64,000 bases of DNA from Pseudomonas abietaniphila (GCF_039697315.1 NZ_CP155619.1:6138001-6202000); one strand, 5' to 3'. Counted from the first letter of the stretch, positions 49,176-59,485 are shown. The notes: generated by a model not told the origin, from the sequence alone. Program-made: numbers and translations.

Positions 49176-50230
49176 GCCTTTTCTCCTGTGGATTCGCGTA
49201 TCGCTTCAGCGGCCTGCAGTCCCTTTAGAAATCCGGCCAGTGCCGCCTCTTCAAGCCGCAGACCCTTGCGTTGTCGTGAACGTGGCAGTTTCGCCAGTTC
49301 GCCGATGACGAAGGCTTCCAGAACCGCCGGGTGGATGTAGCATTTGCGGCACACTGCGGGGGTGTTCCCCAGCAGCCGGGCCACTTCCTTGACCATGGCA
49401 ACGATATGTTTCTTCGCGTCGGCTTCCGGCTCCCAGTCCAGCTTGCGCAGCGCCGCCAGGGCCATTGCGCTGCCGGCCCAGGTTCGATAGTCCTTGGCAG
49501 TGAAATCAGCACCCGTGAGTTCGTGCAGGTACTGATTGATGTCTGAAGATGTGACTGTGTGGCGGTGGCCGTCCTCATCAAGGTACTGGAAGAGGTTTTG
49601 TCCGGGCAGCTCCATGCAGCGTTTGATGATATTGGCCAGACGCCGGTCGGTGACGCTGAGCTGATGTTCCACGCCGCTTTTGCCGCGAAACTCGAAGATG
49701 ATCTTACTGCCGTGCACATCGACGTGCTTGTTGCGCAGGGTCGTCAGGCCGTAGGAACGGTTATCACGGGCGTACTGGCTGTTGCCGATGCGGATCAATG
49801 TCTGATCGAGCAAGGAGACCACCGCCGCCATGATCTTCTCACGCCCCATGCCGGGCACTGCCAGTTGTGCCTCCAGCTGCCTGCGAACCTTGGGTAGCAC
49901 CGTGCCGAAGGCGATCATTCGGGAGTATTTGTTTTCATCCCGAATCTCCCGCCAGCGAGGGTGATAGCGATATTGCTTGCGACCCCGTGCATCGCGGCCG
50001 GTGGCTTGAAGATGACCGCGCGGATCGGCGCAGATCCACACGTCGGTGTAGGCGGGCGGGATGACCAGCGCATTGATGCGCTTGATCTCGGCTTCATCCC
50101 GAATGCGTTCGCCGTGTGTATCGAAATACACAAATTTGCCGCGCAGGATCTTGCGCGAAAACCCCGGCTGCCTGTCGTCGACGTAGTGCAGATCCTTGGG
50201 CAAATCTTCGATGAGGGTGGTGTCCGGCAT
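49172..50230 (-). CDS. DNA topoisomerase IB (poxvirus/bacterial type)
   Basis: 352 residues. The active-site residues are visible: Arg in GRKQYRYHPRW, Lys and Arg around TSSDINQYLHELTGADFTAKDYRTWAGS, and the nucleophilic Tyr in KCYIHPAVLEAF. It relaxes supercoils through a 3'-phosphotyrosyl intermediate. The N-terminal DLHYVDDRQPGFSR begins the small domain. The start at 50230 follows AGGA. It heads an apparent operon with the small protein and the UvrA-like gene. Confidence 0.92.
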   Translation of the reverse strand: MPDTTLIEDLPKDLHYVDDRQPGFSRKILRGKFVYFDTHGERIRDEAEIKRINALVIPPAYTDVWICADPRGHLQATGRDARGRKQYRYHPRWREIRDENKYSRMIAFGTVLPKVRRQLEAQLAVPGMGREKIMAAVVSLLDQTLIRIGNSQYARDNRSYGLTTLRNKHVDVHGSKIIFEFRGKSGVEHQLSVTDRRLANIIKRCMELPGQNLFQYLDEDGHRHTVTSSDINQYLHELTGADFTAKDYRTWAGSAMALAALRKLDWEPEADAKKHIVAMVKEVARLLGNTPAVCRKCYIHPAVLEAFVIGELAKLPRSRQRKGLRLEEAALAGFLKGLQAAEAIRESTGEKA

Positions 50231-50315
50231 GAGCGACAATCCTGAGTACTGGTCTTTGCATTGACCGTCCCGGTGCGCAGTGGTGCCGATTATTTGGTGC
50301 GGTTCGCGCTCTGCG

Positions 50316-51404
50316 TCAGGCGAGCAGCGCCACCGATTTGATTTGCGCCCAGAGCCGCTGTCCGGGATGCAGGTGCAACTGGTCCCGCGAATAGCGTGTG
50401 ATGCGCGCCAACAAGGGAGTGCCTTCGGCATCGAGGCGCACCAGCACATGCGCTGCGTTATCGGCGGCAACTTCGCTGACGACCGTGACCGGCAGGCGAT
50501 TGAGAATGCTGCTTTGGTCGTCCGGCTGCAGGTTAAGGCTGACGTCGCGCGCCTGAATCTTGAAACGTAGAGATTTGCCCGCTTCCAGTGACGCGTGCGC
50601 CACCCGAATCGACAGGTTGCTGGCCGGCAGGCGCACGGTCACCAGGTGATAGGCCGAGTCGTACGCGCTCACCTGACCCTCGATCACCACGCCAGCGTCA
50701 TCGCCCATCGCCAGTGGCAGGTCCAGCCTGGCCAGTGTTTCGCCAATGGGCCCGCTGGCCAGCGCTTTCCCGTCACTGACCAGCACCAAGTGGTCGGCAA
50801 GGCGCGCGACTTCATCCTGGGAATGGCTGACGTAGAGCATAGGGATGTCGAGTTCGTCGTGCAGGCGTTCAAGGTACGGCAGGATTTCGCTTTTGCGGCG
50901 CGCGTCCAGCGCCGCGAGCGGTTCGTCCAGCAACAGCAGGCGGGGGCTAGTGAGCAAGGCGCGGGCGATACCGACGCGCTGGCGTTCGCCGCCGGAAAGC
51001 GTGTCGGGCTGACGCGTCAGCAGGTGATCAATGCCCAGTAATGCCGTGGCCTGATCGAGTTTGACCCTGCGTTCACTGGCCGCGATGCGCTGGAGGCCGA
51101 ACTCCAGGTTGCCGCGCACCGTGAGGTGAGCAAACAGGCTGGCTTCCTGAAACACATAGCCGAGCGAGCGTTTGTGCGGGGCGAGAAAGATACCGTTGGC
51201 ACTGTCTTGCCAGACCTCGCCGTTAACGCGAATGAACGCGTCTTTTGGCTTTTCAAGGCCTGCGATGCAGCGCAGGCAGGTGGTCTTGCCCGAGCCGGAA
51301 TGGCCGTACAGCGCCGTGACGCCGCGCCCCGGAAGAGACAGGTCAACGCCGAGCGAGAAATTCGGGAAGTCCACGTTCAGCCGGACGTCGATGGAGGGCG
51401 TCAT
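50316..51404 (-). CDS. modC: Molybdate ABC transporter ATP-binding protein
   Basis: 362 residues. Walker [10 protein letters not shown] (about 34-42), signature [32 protein letters not shown] and a C-terminal MOP domain (about 290-360, [26 protein letters not shown]) that binds molybdate and regulates the pump. It is preceded by modB with a 7-bp gap. It supplies Mo for molybdopterin enzymes. Confidence 0.95.
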   Translation of the reverse strand: MTPSIDVRLNVDFPNFSLGVDLSLPGRGVTALYGHSGSGKTTCLRCIAGLEKPKDAFIRVNGEVWQDSANGIFLAPHKRSLGYVFQEASLFAHLTVRGNLEFGLQRIAASERRVKLDQATALLGIDHLLTRQPDTLSGGERQRVGIARALLTSPRLLLLDEPLAALDARRKSEILPYLERLHDELDIPMLYVSHSQDEVARLADHLVLVSDGKALASGPIGETLARLDLPLAMGDDAGVVIEGQVSAYDSAYHLVTVRLPASNLSIRVAHASLEAGKSLRFKIQARDVSLNLQPDDQSSILNRLPVTVVSEVAADNAAHVLVRLDAEGTPLLARITRYSRDQLHLHPGQRLWAQIKSVALLA

Positions 51405-51411
51405 GGGGCAG

Positions 51412-52092
51412 TCAACTCCAGGCCGATTTGGTCTTGCCGCTGGAGTAGAGCACCAACAGAACCAGGAATGAGAACACCAGCATGGCGCCGGCCAGCCAAT
51501 GGGCTTGTGTGTATTCCAGCGCCTCGACGTGGTTGTAGATCTGCGTCGACACCACGCGGGTTTTTTGCGGGATGTTGCCACCGATCATCAGCACCACGCC
51601 GAACTCGCCAACCGTGTGCGCAAAACCAAGGATCGCACCAGTGATGAAACCAGGGCGCGCGAGCGGAAGGATCACGGAGAAAAAGGTGTCCCAAGGGTCC
51701 GCACGCAGGGTCGCCGCGACCTCAAGAGGCCGAGGGCCGATCGCCACAAATGCATTTTGCAGAGGCTGTACGACGAAGGGCATGGAATACAAAACGGACC
51801 CGATCACAAGGCCGGTGAAGCTGAAAGTGAGGGTGCCGAGCCCCAGGCTTTGGGTTAACTGTCCCAGTGCACCATTCGGGCCGAGCAACAGCAGCAAATA
51901 AAAGCCGATCACCGTGGGCGGCAGTACCAGCGGCAACGCCACCACGGCGCCAATCGGACCTTTGAGCCAGGACCGGGTGCGCGCTAGCCATAACGCGATG
52001 GGCGTGCCGATAATCAGCAGGATCACGGTGGTCAGTGACGCCAGTTTCAGCGTCAGCCAGATCGCCGAGAGGTCGGCACTGTCCAGTGGCAT
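51412..52092 (-). CDS. modB: Molybdate ABC transporter permease
   Basis: 226 residues with about five membrane segments. The EAA motif is [60 protein letters not shown], typical of ModB. It begins directly after the modA stop (TAAATG). Confidence 0.95.
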   Translation of the reverse strand: MPLDSADLSAIWLTLKLASLTTVILLIIGTPIALWLARTRSWLKGPIGAVVALPLVLPPTVIGFYLLLLLGPNGALGQLTQSLGLGTLTFSFTGLVIGSVLYSMPFVVQPLQNAFVAIGPRPLEVAATLRADPWDTFFSVILPLARPGFITGAILGFAHTVGEFGVVLMIGGNIPQKTRVVSTQIYNHVEALEYTQAHWLAGAMLVFSFLVLLVLYSSGKTKSAWS

Positions 52093-52995
<903 letters not shown>

Positions 52996-54078
52996 TCAGT
53001 TTTTGACGCCCGCCAGTCGTTCGAGGGTTTGAATGGCGAGTTGGCGCGTCCATGCCTCAGCAGGCAATTGATGCTTGATCCCCACCGCCTGACCCGCCCA
53101 GAGGTTCATGAAGCCATCGTCGCCTTGAGGTTCGGCTTTGGCGCGCAGCGGCATCAGCGCGCCACCGGCGGTAGGGAAGGCCGGCGCGGCGGCGTTGATC
53201 GGACCGATCTCCCGCATGATGCGATTGACGATCCCGCGTGCGGGACGACCGGTAAACAGGTTGGTCACCGCGGTCTGGCTGTCGGTGGCGCCCCGCAGTG
53301 CCGCTTGATGCAGCTTCGAGGTTTTGGCTTCCGGGCAAAACAAATAAGCCGTGCCCAGTTGCACGGCCGAGGCGCCTAGCATGAAGGCCGCTGCGACACC
53401 GCGACTGTCGGCGATCCCGCCCGCTGCAATCACCGGCACGCTGACCGAGTCGGCGATTTGCGGGACGAGCGCCATGGTACCGACCTGGGTGTACAGCGCG
53501 TCGCTGAGGAACATACCGCGGTGGCCGCCCGCTTCGTTGCCCATGGCGATAATGGCGTCGCAGCCATGTTGCTCCAGCCACACGGCTTCCTCGACCGTGG
53601 TCGCAGAGGAAATCACCTTGGCCCCGACGGCCTTCACGCGCTTCACGTATTCAGCAGACGGCAGGCCGAAGTGGAAGCTGACCACTTCAGGTTTCAGCTC
53701 TTCCACCAGCGCGCAGCTTGCCTCATCAAAGGGGGCGCGGTTCGAGGTCGGCGTGGGTGCGTCGAAGTCCGCCCCCAGCTCCTGATAGTAAGGCTGCAAC
53801 AAGTCCTTCCAGGCCTTGGCTGCCTCAGGGTTCACGTCCGGGTTCTGGTGGCTGAAAAAGTTGAGGTTCAAAGGTGCGCGAGTCCCCGCACGGATTGTAG
53901 CGACCTCTTCGCGGATCTGGTCGTGGCTGAGCATGGCGCAAGGCAGTGACGGCAGGCCGCCGGCTTTGCCGACTTCGATTGCCAGCGCGGATCCTGCTGC
54001 GCCTGCCATCGGCGCCAGCAGGATAGGCACCTCGATGCCAAGCAGTTTGAGGATGCGGGTGTCGGGCCAGGCGATCAT
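52996..54078 (-). CDS. Nitronate monooxygenase (2-nitropropane dioxygenase family)
   Basis: 360 residues, FMN-dependent TIM barrel. PILLAPMAGAAGSALAIEVGKAGGLPSLPCAMLS near the N-terminus and QHGCDAIIAMGNEAGGHRG with AAGGIADSRGVAAAFMLGASAVQLGTAYLF are the flavin and active-site segments. It oxidises toxic nitronates such as propionate 3-nitronate. GGAG is 10 nt upstream of the start at 54078. It is divergent from the acuR gene and may share its regulation. Confidence 0.88.
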   Translation of the reverse strand: MIAWPDTRILKLLGIEVPILLAPMAGAAGSALAIEVGKAGGLPSLPCAMLSHDQIREEVATIRAGTRAPLNLNFFSHQNPDVNPEAAKAWKDLLQPYYQELGADFDAPTPTSNRAPFDEASCALVEELKPEVVSFHFGLPSAEYVKRVKAVGAKVISSATTVEEAVWLEQHGCDAIIAMGNEAGGHRGMFLSDALYTQVGTMALVPQIADSVSVPVIAAGGIADSRGVAAAFMLGASAVQLGTAYLFCPEAKTSKLHQAALRGATDSQTAVTNLFTGRPARGIVNRIMREIGPINAAAPAFPTAGGALMPLRAKAEPQGDDGFMNLWAGQAVGIKHQLPAEAWTRQLAIQTLERLAGVKN

Positions 54079-54193
54079 GGGCAGATTCTCCAAGAGCGGA
54101 AAGAAGACGGGGGCTTCACGGGGTTCGACGCATGGGCCAGGAGCAAGCAAACTGGCGTCAATTGTCACCCGGTCAGAGGGTGAGTTGATTTAA

Positions 54194-54208
54194 TAGCCGA
54201 TCAGTCTA
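54194..54208. promoter_or_regulatory. Candidate AcuR operator 1
   Basis: TAGCC-N5-GTCTA, the same spacing as the better dyad in front of acuI (TAGAC-N5-GTCTA) with one mismatch. It ends 13 nt before the acuR start, so it could serve autoregulation and the divergent nitronate monooxygenase gene. Confidence 0.5.
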
Positions 54209-54220
54209 ATATGCAACCCC

Positions 54221-54859
54221 ATGAACGAGACGATCTCAACACCCAAGCGTCGTGGCCGTCCACCCAAGGTGGCGCGCGACGACCAGTTCGACACCCGCAC
54301 GGCGCTGGTGCGCTGTGGCGTGGAAGTCCTGACTGAGCAAGGCTTCATGGCGACAGGTATCGACGGCATCCTCAAGCGCGTCGGTGTGCCGAAAGGATCC
54401 TTCTACCACTACTTCCCCAGCAAAGAAGTCTTTGGCCTCGAGGTGCTGGAAAGCTACGCCGGTTACTTCGCCAGGCGCCTTGACCGCTGGTTGCTCGACG
54501 AGACGCTGACGCCACTTGAGCGATTGGCAGGCTTCGTTCAGCACTCCAAGCTCAGCATGGCGCGTTACGACTACCGCCGTGGTTGCCTGGTCGGCAACAT
54601 GGGCCAAGAAGTGAGCGTATTGCCGGAAGGTTTTCGTGAGGCGCTGGAGCGCACATTCCTCGACTGGCAGCGACGACTGAGTATCTGCTTCGAGGCCGCC
54701 AAGCAAGCAGGTGAGTTGCCCGCCAGCGCCGATTCACAAGCGCTGGCGGCGTACTTCTGGATTGGCTGGGAAGGTGCTGTGCTTCGCGCCCGACTGGTTC
54801 AAAGCGACAGCCCGATCAACATCTTCATTGCCGGATTTCTACGCGGCCTGCCGCGATGA
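54221..54859 (+). CDS. acuR: TetR-family repressor, AcuR-like
   Basis: 212 residues. The HTH at about 25-70 reads LVRCGVEVLTEQGFMATGIDGILKRVGVPKGSFYHYFPSKEVF. RRGCLVGNMGQEVS and the C-terminal domain match AcuR, the regulator of acrylate/DMSP metabolism genes in other proteobacteria. It lies directly upstream of acuI, its usual partner. Two matching dyads flank it, one just before each gene. Confidence 0.85.
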   Translation: MNETISTPKRRGRPPKVARDDQFDTRTALVRCGVEVLTEQGFMATGIDGILKRVGVPKGSFYHYFPSKEVFGLEVLESYAGYFARRLDRWLLDETLTPLERLAGFVQHSKLSMARYDYRRGCLVGNMGQEVSVLPEGFREALERTFLDWQRRLSICFEAAKQAGELPASADSQALAAYFWIGWEGAVLRARLVQSDSPINIFIAGFLRGLPR

Positions 54860-54888
54860 ATTTCGATTACCTGTTTATCCACGACCAT

Positions 54889-54909
54889 TTATAGACGACC
54901 GGTCTATAA
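54889..54909. promoter_or_regulatory. Candidate AcuR operator 2, in front of acuI
   Basis: TTATAGAC-N5-GTCTATAA, a perfect 8-bp dyad ending 12 nt before the acuI ATG and overlapping its probable promoter. Confidence 0.65.
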
Positions 54910-54921
54910 CGGAGGCGCAGC

Positions 54922-55905
54922 ATGTTCAATGCCATTTTGATCGACAAGGACGACAGCGGTTATCACGTCCAACTGACCGCCCTCGACGAAGCACGTTTGC
55001 CTGAGGGTGACGTCACGGTGTGCGTGGCCTACAGCACGCTCAACTACAAGGACGCGCTGGCCATTACCGGCAAAGGGCCGATTGTGCGCACGTTTCCCAT
55101 GATCCCGGGCGTAGACCTTGCAGGAACGGTGGAACAGAGCAGCAACCCGGACTTCAAACCGGGCGATCAGGTGGTGCTCAACGGCTGGGGCGTCGGCGAG
55201 GGTCATTGGGGCGGTCTTGCGCAAATGGCGCGCCTTGAAGGCAAATGGCTGATTCCGCTGCCGGCCGCGTTCACTGCGGCTCAGGCCATGGCCATTGGGA
55301 CTGCGGGTTACACGGCAATGTTGGCGGTCATGGCACTGGAAAAGAATGGTGTGACCCCGGATAAGGGCGAGATTCTGGTGACCGGTGCCAATGGCGGCGT
55401 CGGCAGTTTCTCCATCGCGATTCTGGCGAAGCTGGGTTACCAGGTTGTGGCCTCGACAGGGCGTCTGGAAGAAAGCGACTACCTCAAGCAACTGGGCGCA
55501 GCCGAGGTCATCGACCGGGCAACGCTCTCGCAACCGGGGCGTCCGCTGGCCAGGGAACGCTGGGCTGGGGCCATTGATTCGGTCGGCAGTCACACGCTGG
55601 CGAATATCTGCGCCAGCATGCGCTATTGGGGCACGGTCGCCGCGTGCGGCCTGGCACAAGGCATGGAGTTTCCGGCGTCGGTGGCGCCGTTCATTCTCCG
55701 CGGGGTGACGCTCGCCGGGATCGACAGTGTCATGCGGCCGCGTCAGGACCGCATAGACGCGTGGGCACGTCTGGCGACCGATCTGGACCCGGCGCGGCTG
55801 GCGCTGATCACCCATGAAATCGGCTTGGGAGAGGTGATTGAAACCGCGCACCGGCTCATGGACGGGCAGGTGCGTGGCAGGGTGGTGGTCAACACTCAGC
55901 GTTAA
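54922..55905 (+). CDS. acuI: Acrylyl-CoA reductase AcuI (MDR family)
   Basis: 327 residues, zinc-independent medium-chain dehydrogenase. [55 protein letters not shown], then [32 protein letters not shown] (NADPH motif) are the YhdH/AcuI signatures. It reduces acrylyl-CoA to propionyl-CoA and detoxifies acrylate. The GGAGG site is 7 nt upstream. It forms an acuRI pair with the TetR gene before it. Confidence 0.9.
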   Translation: MFNAILIDKDDSGYHVQLTALDEARLPEGDVTVCVAYSTLNYKDALAITGKGPIVRTFPMIPGVDLAGTVEQSSNPDFKPGDQVVLNGWGVGEGHWGGLAQMARLEGKWLIPLPAAFTAAQAMAIGTAGYTAMLAVMALEKNGVTPDKGEILVTGANGGVGSFSIAILAKLGYQVVASTGRLEESDYLKQLGAAEVIDRATLSQPGRPLARERWAGAIDSVGSHTLANICASMRYWGTVAACGLAQGMEFPASVAPFILRGVTLAGIDSVMRPRQDRIDAWARLATDLDPARLALITHEIGLGEVIETAHRLMDGQVRGRVVVNTQR

Positions 55906-55910
55906 TTAGC

Positions 55911-56369
55911 TCAGCGTGCTCGGGTGAGGCCGTAGATGAAGTCGCTCGACTGCAAGACCTTGATCTGAGCCATCGCCGGGTGTTTGGGATTGATCATCAG
56001 GCAGCGGGTCTGATCCGTTGTCGCCGAGGGCAGTATCAGCCCCAGATGCTCGGTGCGCTCAAGCCAGGCGGTGCCGAAATCCATGCTGGCTTTGTCGGCG
56101 GGCAGGGCATTCCAACCCGGCGGTAATTGCTGCCGGGTGGGTTCGTGGTACAGGGCCGGGTTGTCGGGCAGGTGCAGTTCAATGAGTTTCAAGGGCAGAC
56201 ACGGCACGTGGCCCGCCAGCATGACGGTGTCCAGGGCGCAGCCGGCGGTGCTCAGGCCGAGGTACAGCGCGGGATGATTGGGGTGGTTCCAGCGGCCGCC
56301 GTACAGCGCAGCGCCGGCGCCCGTGAGTTCGCCCACGACGCAGGCCTTGCCGATTCGCCAGGCCCGCAT
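55911..56369 (-). CDS. RES-domain toxin
   Basis: 152 residues. The RES domain includes GGRWNHPNHPALYLGLS (Arg), ALDTVMLAGH and LGLILPSATTDQTRCLMINPKHP (Ser). Known RES toxins (MbcT, ParT, P. putida Res) degrade or use NAD+ to stop growth. The usual Glu of the ALxE motif is replaced by Asp (CALD). Its ATG overlaps the antitoxin stop by one base (TGATG), so the pair is co-translated. The start at 56369 follows from that overlap. Confidence 0.87.
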   Translation of the reverse strand: MRAWRIGKACVVGELTGAGAALYGGRWNHPNHPALYLGLSTAGCALDTVMLAGHVPCLPLKLIELHLPDNPALYHEPTRQQLPPGWNALPADKASMDFGTAWLERTEHLGLILPSATTDQTRCLMINPKHPAMAQIKVLQSSDFIYGLTRAR

Positions 56370-56824
56370 CAGACGACGCCGCCGTGCTGCAGCGCCGCCA
56401 GCGTGCGTCGCACCTGGATCGCGCCTATTTCGGTTTCGCACAGGGTGATCGGGGTCTGGTCGTTCAGAGCGCGGTTCGGGGTCATCATCCAGCGTCGGGC
56501 GGTGTCCTGATCTTCGAACACCTCCGCGGCGCGGACCGCCAGGGTGGCGACACGGTCCAGTCGTTCCGAACCCACCAGATCAAGCGGTCGCTGTTGTCGC
56601 TGACGACGCTCCAGCGTGGAAACCGATGTACTGAGCAGCGCCTCAAGCTGACTGTTGCTGAGCTGAAATGCACAGCGCACGGTTTTGACCCAGCCGGGAG
56701 GAAATCCGGTGCGAATGTAGGCCAGGCGTTCGGTTTCGTTGCGTGTATTGAGTTGATCGGCAATCAGCCAGAAGGCGGGGGCGGCGTTGTTGATCGAGGC
56801 GTGAGAAATCGCTGGCACGTCCAT
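56369..56824 (-). CDS. Xre/MbcA/ParS-type antitoxin
   Basis: 151 residues. FPPGWVKTVRCAFQLSNSQLEALLSTSVSTLERRQRQQRPLDLVGSERLDRVATLAVRAAEVFEDQDTARRWMMTPNRALNDQTPITLCETEIGAIQVRRTLAALQHG is the DUF2384/MbcA-like antitoxin: an HTH that binds the promoter, then a C-terminal domain that blocks the toxin active site. It precedes the toxin gene, as in Res-Xre modules. AAGGAG is only 1 nt from ATG 56824; GTG at 56818 has better spacing and may be the real start. Confidence 0.87.
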   Translation of the reverse strand: MDVPAISHASINNAAPAFWLIADQLNTRNETERLAYIRTGFPPGWVKTVRCAFQLSNSQLEALLSTSVSTLERRQRQQRPLDLVGSERLDRVATLAVRAAEVFEDQDTARRWMMTPNRALNDQTPITLCETEIGAIQVRRTLAALQHGGVV

Positions 56825-56867
56825 GCTCCTTGATTCAGATTCCAGAGTCCGGGACGTTACGCCCCTC

Positions 56868-57989
56868 TCAGCGTTTCTCAAGCGCCAAGCTGTTACAGGT
56901 ATTTGCCTGAGCCTCGCGGTCCAGCAGCTTGCGTTTGCGTTCCGCGCCCCAGCGATAACCGCTAAGCCCGCCATCGCTGCGCACCACCCGATGACAGGGG
57001 ATCGCCACCGCAATACTGTTTGCTCCACAGGCTTGTGCGACGGCACGAAACGATTTCGGCGCGCCGATCTGCCGGGCGATGTCCGCGTAACTGGCGGTGC
57101 TGCCCGGTGGAATCAGTGAAAGCGCGTGCCAGACCCGCTGCTGAAACGCAGTGCCCTGCAGGTCCAGCGGCAGGTTCAAGCCGACACCCGGCGCTTCGAT
57201 AAAACCCACCACGTGGGCAATCAGTTGCTCGAATTCGCGATCCCCGCCTATCAGCGTGGCGGTGTGAAACTGGTCCTGAAGGTCCTCGACCAACCGGTTG
57301 GGGTCGTCGCCGAGCAGAATCGCGCACACGCCGCGCGGGCTTTGTGCAACCAGGATCGATCCTAGAGAGCATTCTCCAACGGCAAAGCGAATCGCCGTGT
57401 TGGCGCCGCCCTTGCGGTAGTCCGAGGGTTTCATGCCAAGCATTTTGTCACTGGCTTCGTAGAAACGGCTGTTTGAGTTGAAACCCGCGTCATACATGGC
57501 TTCCGTGACCGTGCTCGCTGTATTGCCGGGCGCTGTCAATCGCGTGCGCACCCGCTCCGCCCTGTGGGCATTGGCATAAGCTTTGGGCGTGAGGCCGGTC
57601 ACCGATTTGAATACGCGGTGGAAATGCCACGGGCTCATTCCTGACTGCTCGGCGAGCTCATTCAGGCTGGGCGCTTGCTCGGCGTCCGCGATCTGCCGAC
57701 AGGCTTGGGCGACCCGTGTGGCGTGCTGGCCAGCGAGGTGCGTCTGATCCGCCGAGGCGCGTTTACTGGGGTGATAGCCCGCCGCTTCGGCCTGGGCAGC
57801 GTTGTCGAAGAACTCGACGTTTTCTGGCTTTGGGAGGCGCGAGACGCTGCTGGGTCGGCAGTAGATGCCGGTGGTGCGCACCGCGTACACGAATTGGTGG
57901 TCAGCGGCAGGATCGCGCGCCAACACCGCGGCCCAGCGTGGGTCGTGTTCAGTGCGTTGAGCGTCTGCATTGGCTTTACTGCGGTGCAT
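56868..57989 (-). CDS. ada: Ada-like regulator/O6-methylguanine-DNA methyltransferase with a degenerate zinc sensor
   Basis: 373 residues in the Ada order: N-terminal sensor (1-90), AraC-type HTH (about 100-200, SLNELAEQSGMSPWHFHRVFKSVTGLTPKAYANAHR) and methyltransferase domain (about 205-355) with Cys332 in VAIPCHRVV. The sensor's four zinc cysteines should read CRPSC and PCKRC; here they are CRPSS and PSKRA, so only Cys44 remains. Methyl-phosphotriester sensing by the zinc site is therefore probably lost, whereas O6-methylguanine repair is probably intact. It lies 44 bp from the toxin-antitoxin pair. Confidence 0.88.
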   Translation of the reverse strand: MHRSKANADAQRTEHDPRWAAVLARDPAADHQFVYAVRTTGIYCRPSSVSRLPKPENVEFFDNAAQAEAAGYHPSKRASADQTHLAGQHATRVAQACRQIADAEQAPSLNELAEQSGMSPWHFHRVFKSVTGLTPKAYANAHRAERVRTRLTAPGNTASTVTEAMYDAGFNSNSRFYEASDKMLGMKPSDYRKGGANTAIRFAVGECSLGSILVAQSPRGVCAILLGDDPNRLVEDLQDQFHTATLIGGDREFEQLIAHVVGFIEAPGVGLNLPLDLQGTAFQQRVWHALSLIPPGSTASYADIARQIGAPKSFRAVAQACGANSIAVAIPCHRVVRSDGGLSGYRWGAERKRKLLDREAQANTCNSLALEKR

Positions 57990-58086
57990 GGCGGTTACCT
58001 TGGGCGCGGTTACCTTCGGATAAAAAGGCTGCGACAGAGATTAGCCCCGGTGGAGGCCGATGGAACCCCGAGTCTTGCGCTCAAAT

Positions 58087-58956
58087 TCATACGAGCATAG
58101 GCGGCAACGTGCCCAGCAGCGAAACCGCCGCCAGCGCCGCTGCGCCGAACAGGCATTCAAACAGCACGCTGATGCGCAGGACCGATACCCGGAGATCAGA
58201 GCCCCGGGCCAGGCTCCGGTTCAGCGCGGCAAGCGTCAGCATGCACAGCACCATTCCCACTTTGACGGCCAGTACCTGACCGAAACCGGACAATGCGGGT
58301 TCGGGCCAGAACGCGCCACTGAGGGCCCGAACATTGATCATGCCGGTCACGACGATCAGCGCGACAAGCCCATAACCCATGCCGCTGAAACGCAGCAGCA
58401 CGGCCCGTAAATCGACTGCGCTGTCACCGATCAGCAGCACGGCAAGCATCAGCAGCCCGCCAAGCCAGGTGCCAACCCCGATCAAGTGCAGCATCTGATT
58501 GAAGATCAGCAGTTGGCCCGGCGCGCCGTCGTACATCGCGCCATGCCCCACGGGCGACAGGGTCAACAGCATCAACGTACTGACCAGCAGGCAGAGCCTG
58601 GGCCGCAATCGCGTCCCAAGCAAAGCGAGCAGCACGGCGAGCAGGCAAAGGATGAGATGGAGGATCCATACATGACCGAAAAAGGTATGGGCAAGCACTG
58701 ACCGGATCGTCTCCAGGCTCACGGCGTCGTGCCAGTCATCTGCCATGTTCGCCGCCGTCAGCATCAGCCAGGTCACGGCACTCAGCAACGCCAGGCACGC
58801 GAGCCCGGCCATCGACCGGTCGAGACGACGGCCCGCACCGGTTTCAAAGGACGACAAGTAAGAGGCGAACAGAACGGAACGAAACAGTCCGACACCGAAC
58901 AGCAGCAGGACGGCGCCGAAATGCATGAATCGGCACAGAATCAATCCATCTTGCAT
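58087..58956 (-). CDS. copD: CopD-family copper resistance protein
   Basis: 289 residues, about eight membrane segments. The CopD/PcoD layout includes ILCRFMHFGAVLLLFGVGLFRS, HTFFGHVWILHLILC, MLHLIGVGTWLGGLLML and FSGMGYGLVALIVVTGMINVRAL, with His residues that could bind copper. It moves copper across the inner membrane with CopC. It begins 4 nt after copC. Confidence 0.88.
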   Translation of the reverse strand: MQDGLILCRFMHFGAVLLLFGVGLFRSVLFASYLSSFETGAGRRLDRSMAGLACLALLSAVTWLMLTAANMADDWHDAVSLETIRSVLAHTFFGHVWILHLILCLLAVLLALLGTRLRPRLCLLVSTLMLLTLSPVGHGAMYDGAPGQLLIFNQMLHLIGVGTWLGGLLMLAVLLIGDSAVDLRAVLLRFSGMGYGLVALIVVTGMINVRALSGAFWPEPALSGFGQVLAVKVGMVLCMLTLAALNRSLARGSDLRVSVLRISVLFECLFGAAALAAVSLLGTLPPMLV

Positions 58957-58960
58957 GGTG

Positions 58961-59347
58961 TTATGGCGTCACCTTGAACCGATAAACTCCTTCGCTCTTG
59001 TGCGTGTCCACCGACACAGCGTGCCACTCAACTTTGTAGCTGCCTGGCGCCAGCGGCACGGCGGGCACGACGATCAGGACTTTCTTGTTGGCCGGGTCGG
59101 TGCTGACACTTTGGGTCTGAATGATTTCAGTGCTGTCGCCGGGACCGTCGTGGCTGATGGCGACTTTGGTGAACTTCTCTTCGACGCCCTCGGAAAAGTT
59201 CAGGCGCAGCTCCTTGGGCGTGGTCACTTCACTGTCGGCCGCCGGAAGCTGGCTCTCCAGGTGAGCATGAGCGAAGGCAGCGGTGGTGGTCAGGCATGCC
59301 AGAAGGGATAGGCAGGAGAGGGCTTGCTTGAGGCGAACGGCAGACAT
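58961..59347 (-). CDS. copC: CopC-family periplasmic copper-binding protein
   Basis: 128 residues with a signal peptide ending in AFAHA-H. The copper-site residues are the N-terminal His of HAHLESQLPAADS, and Asp and His in HAVSVDTHKSEGVYRF. The beta-sandwich core (ELRLNFSEGVEEKFTKVAISHDG) is typical. It binds Cu2+ in the periplasm and is paired with CopD. AAGG precedes the start at 59347. Confidence 0.9.
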   Translation of the reverse strand: MSAVRLKQALSCLSLLACLTTTAAFAHAHLESQLPAADSEVTTPKELRLNFSEGVEEKFTKVAISHDGPGDSTEIIQTQSVSTDPANKKVLIVVPAVPLAPGSYKVEWHAVSVDTHKSEGVYRFKVTP

Positions 59348-59485
59348 CAAAGGCACCTTTGGTTGTGCGGCAGGGTATTGCAGCAACGTTCGTGACAGGA
59401 ACCGATACGTGTCGATTCCGACAAATTCGAGCGCTACTAGACCAGAAAGTGTCTTCGGACTCCAGTTAATAACCGCATCGTCGAC

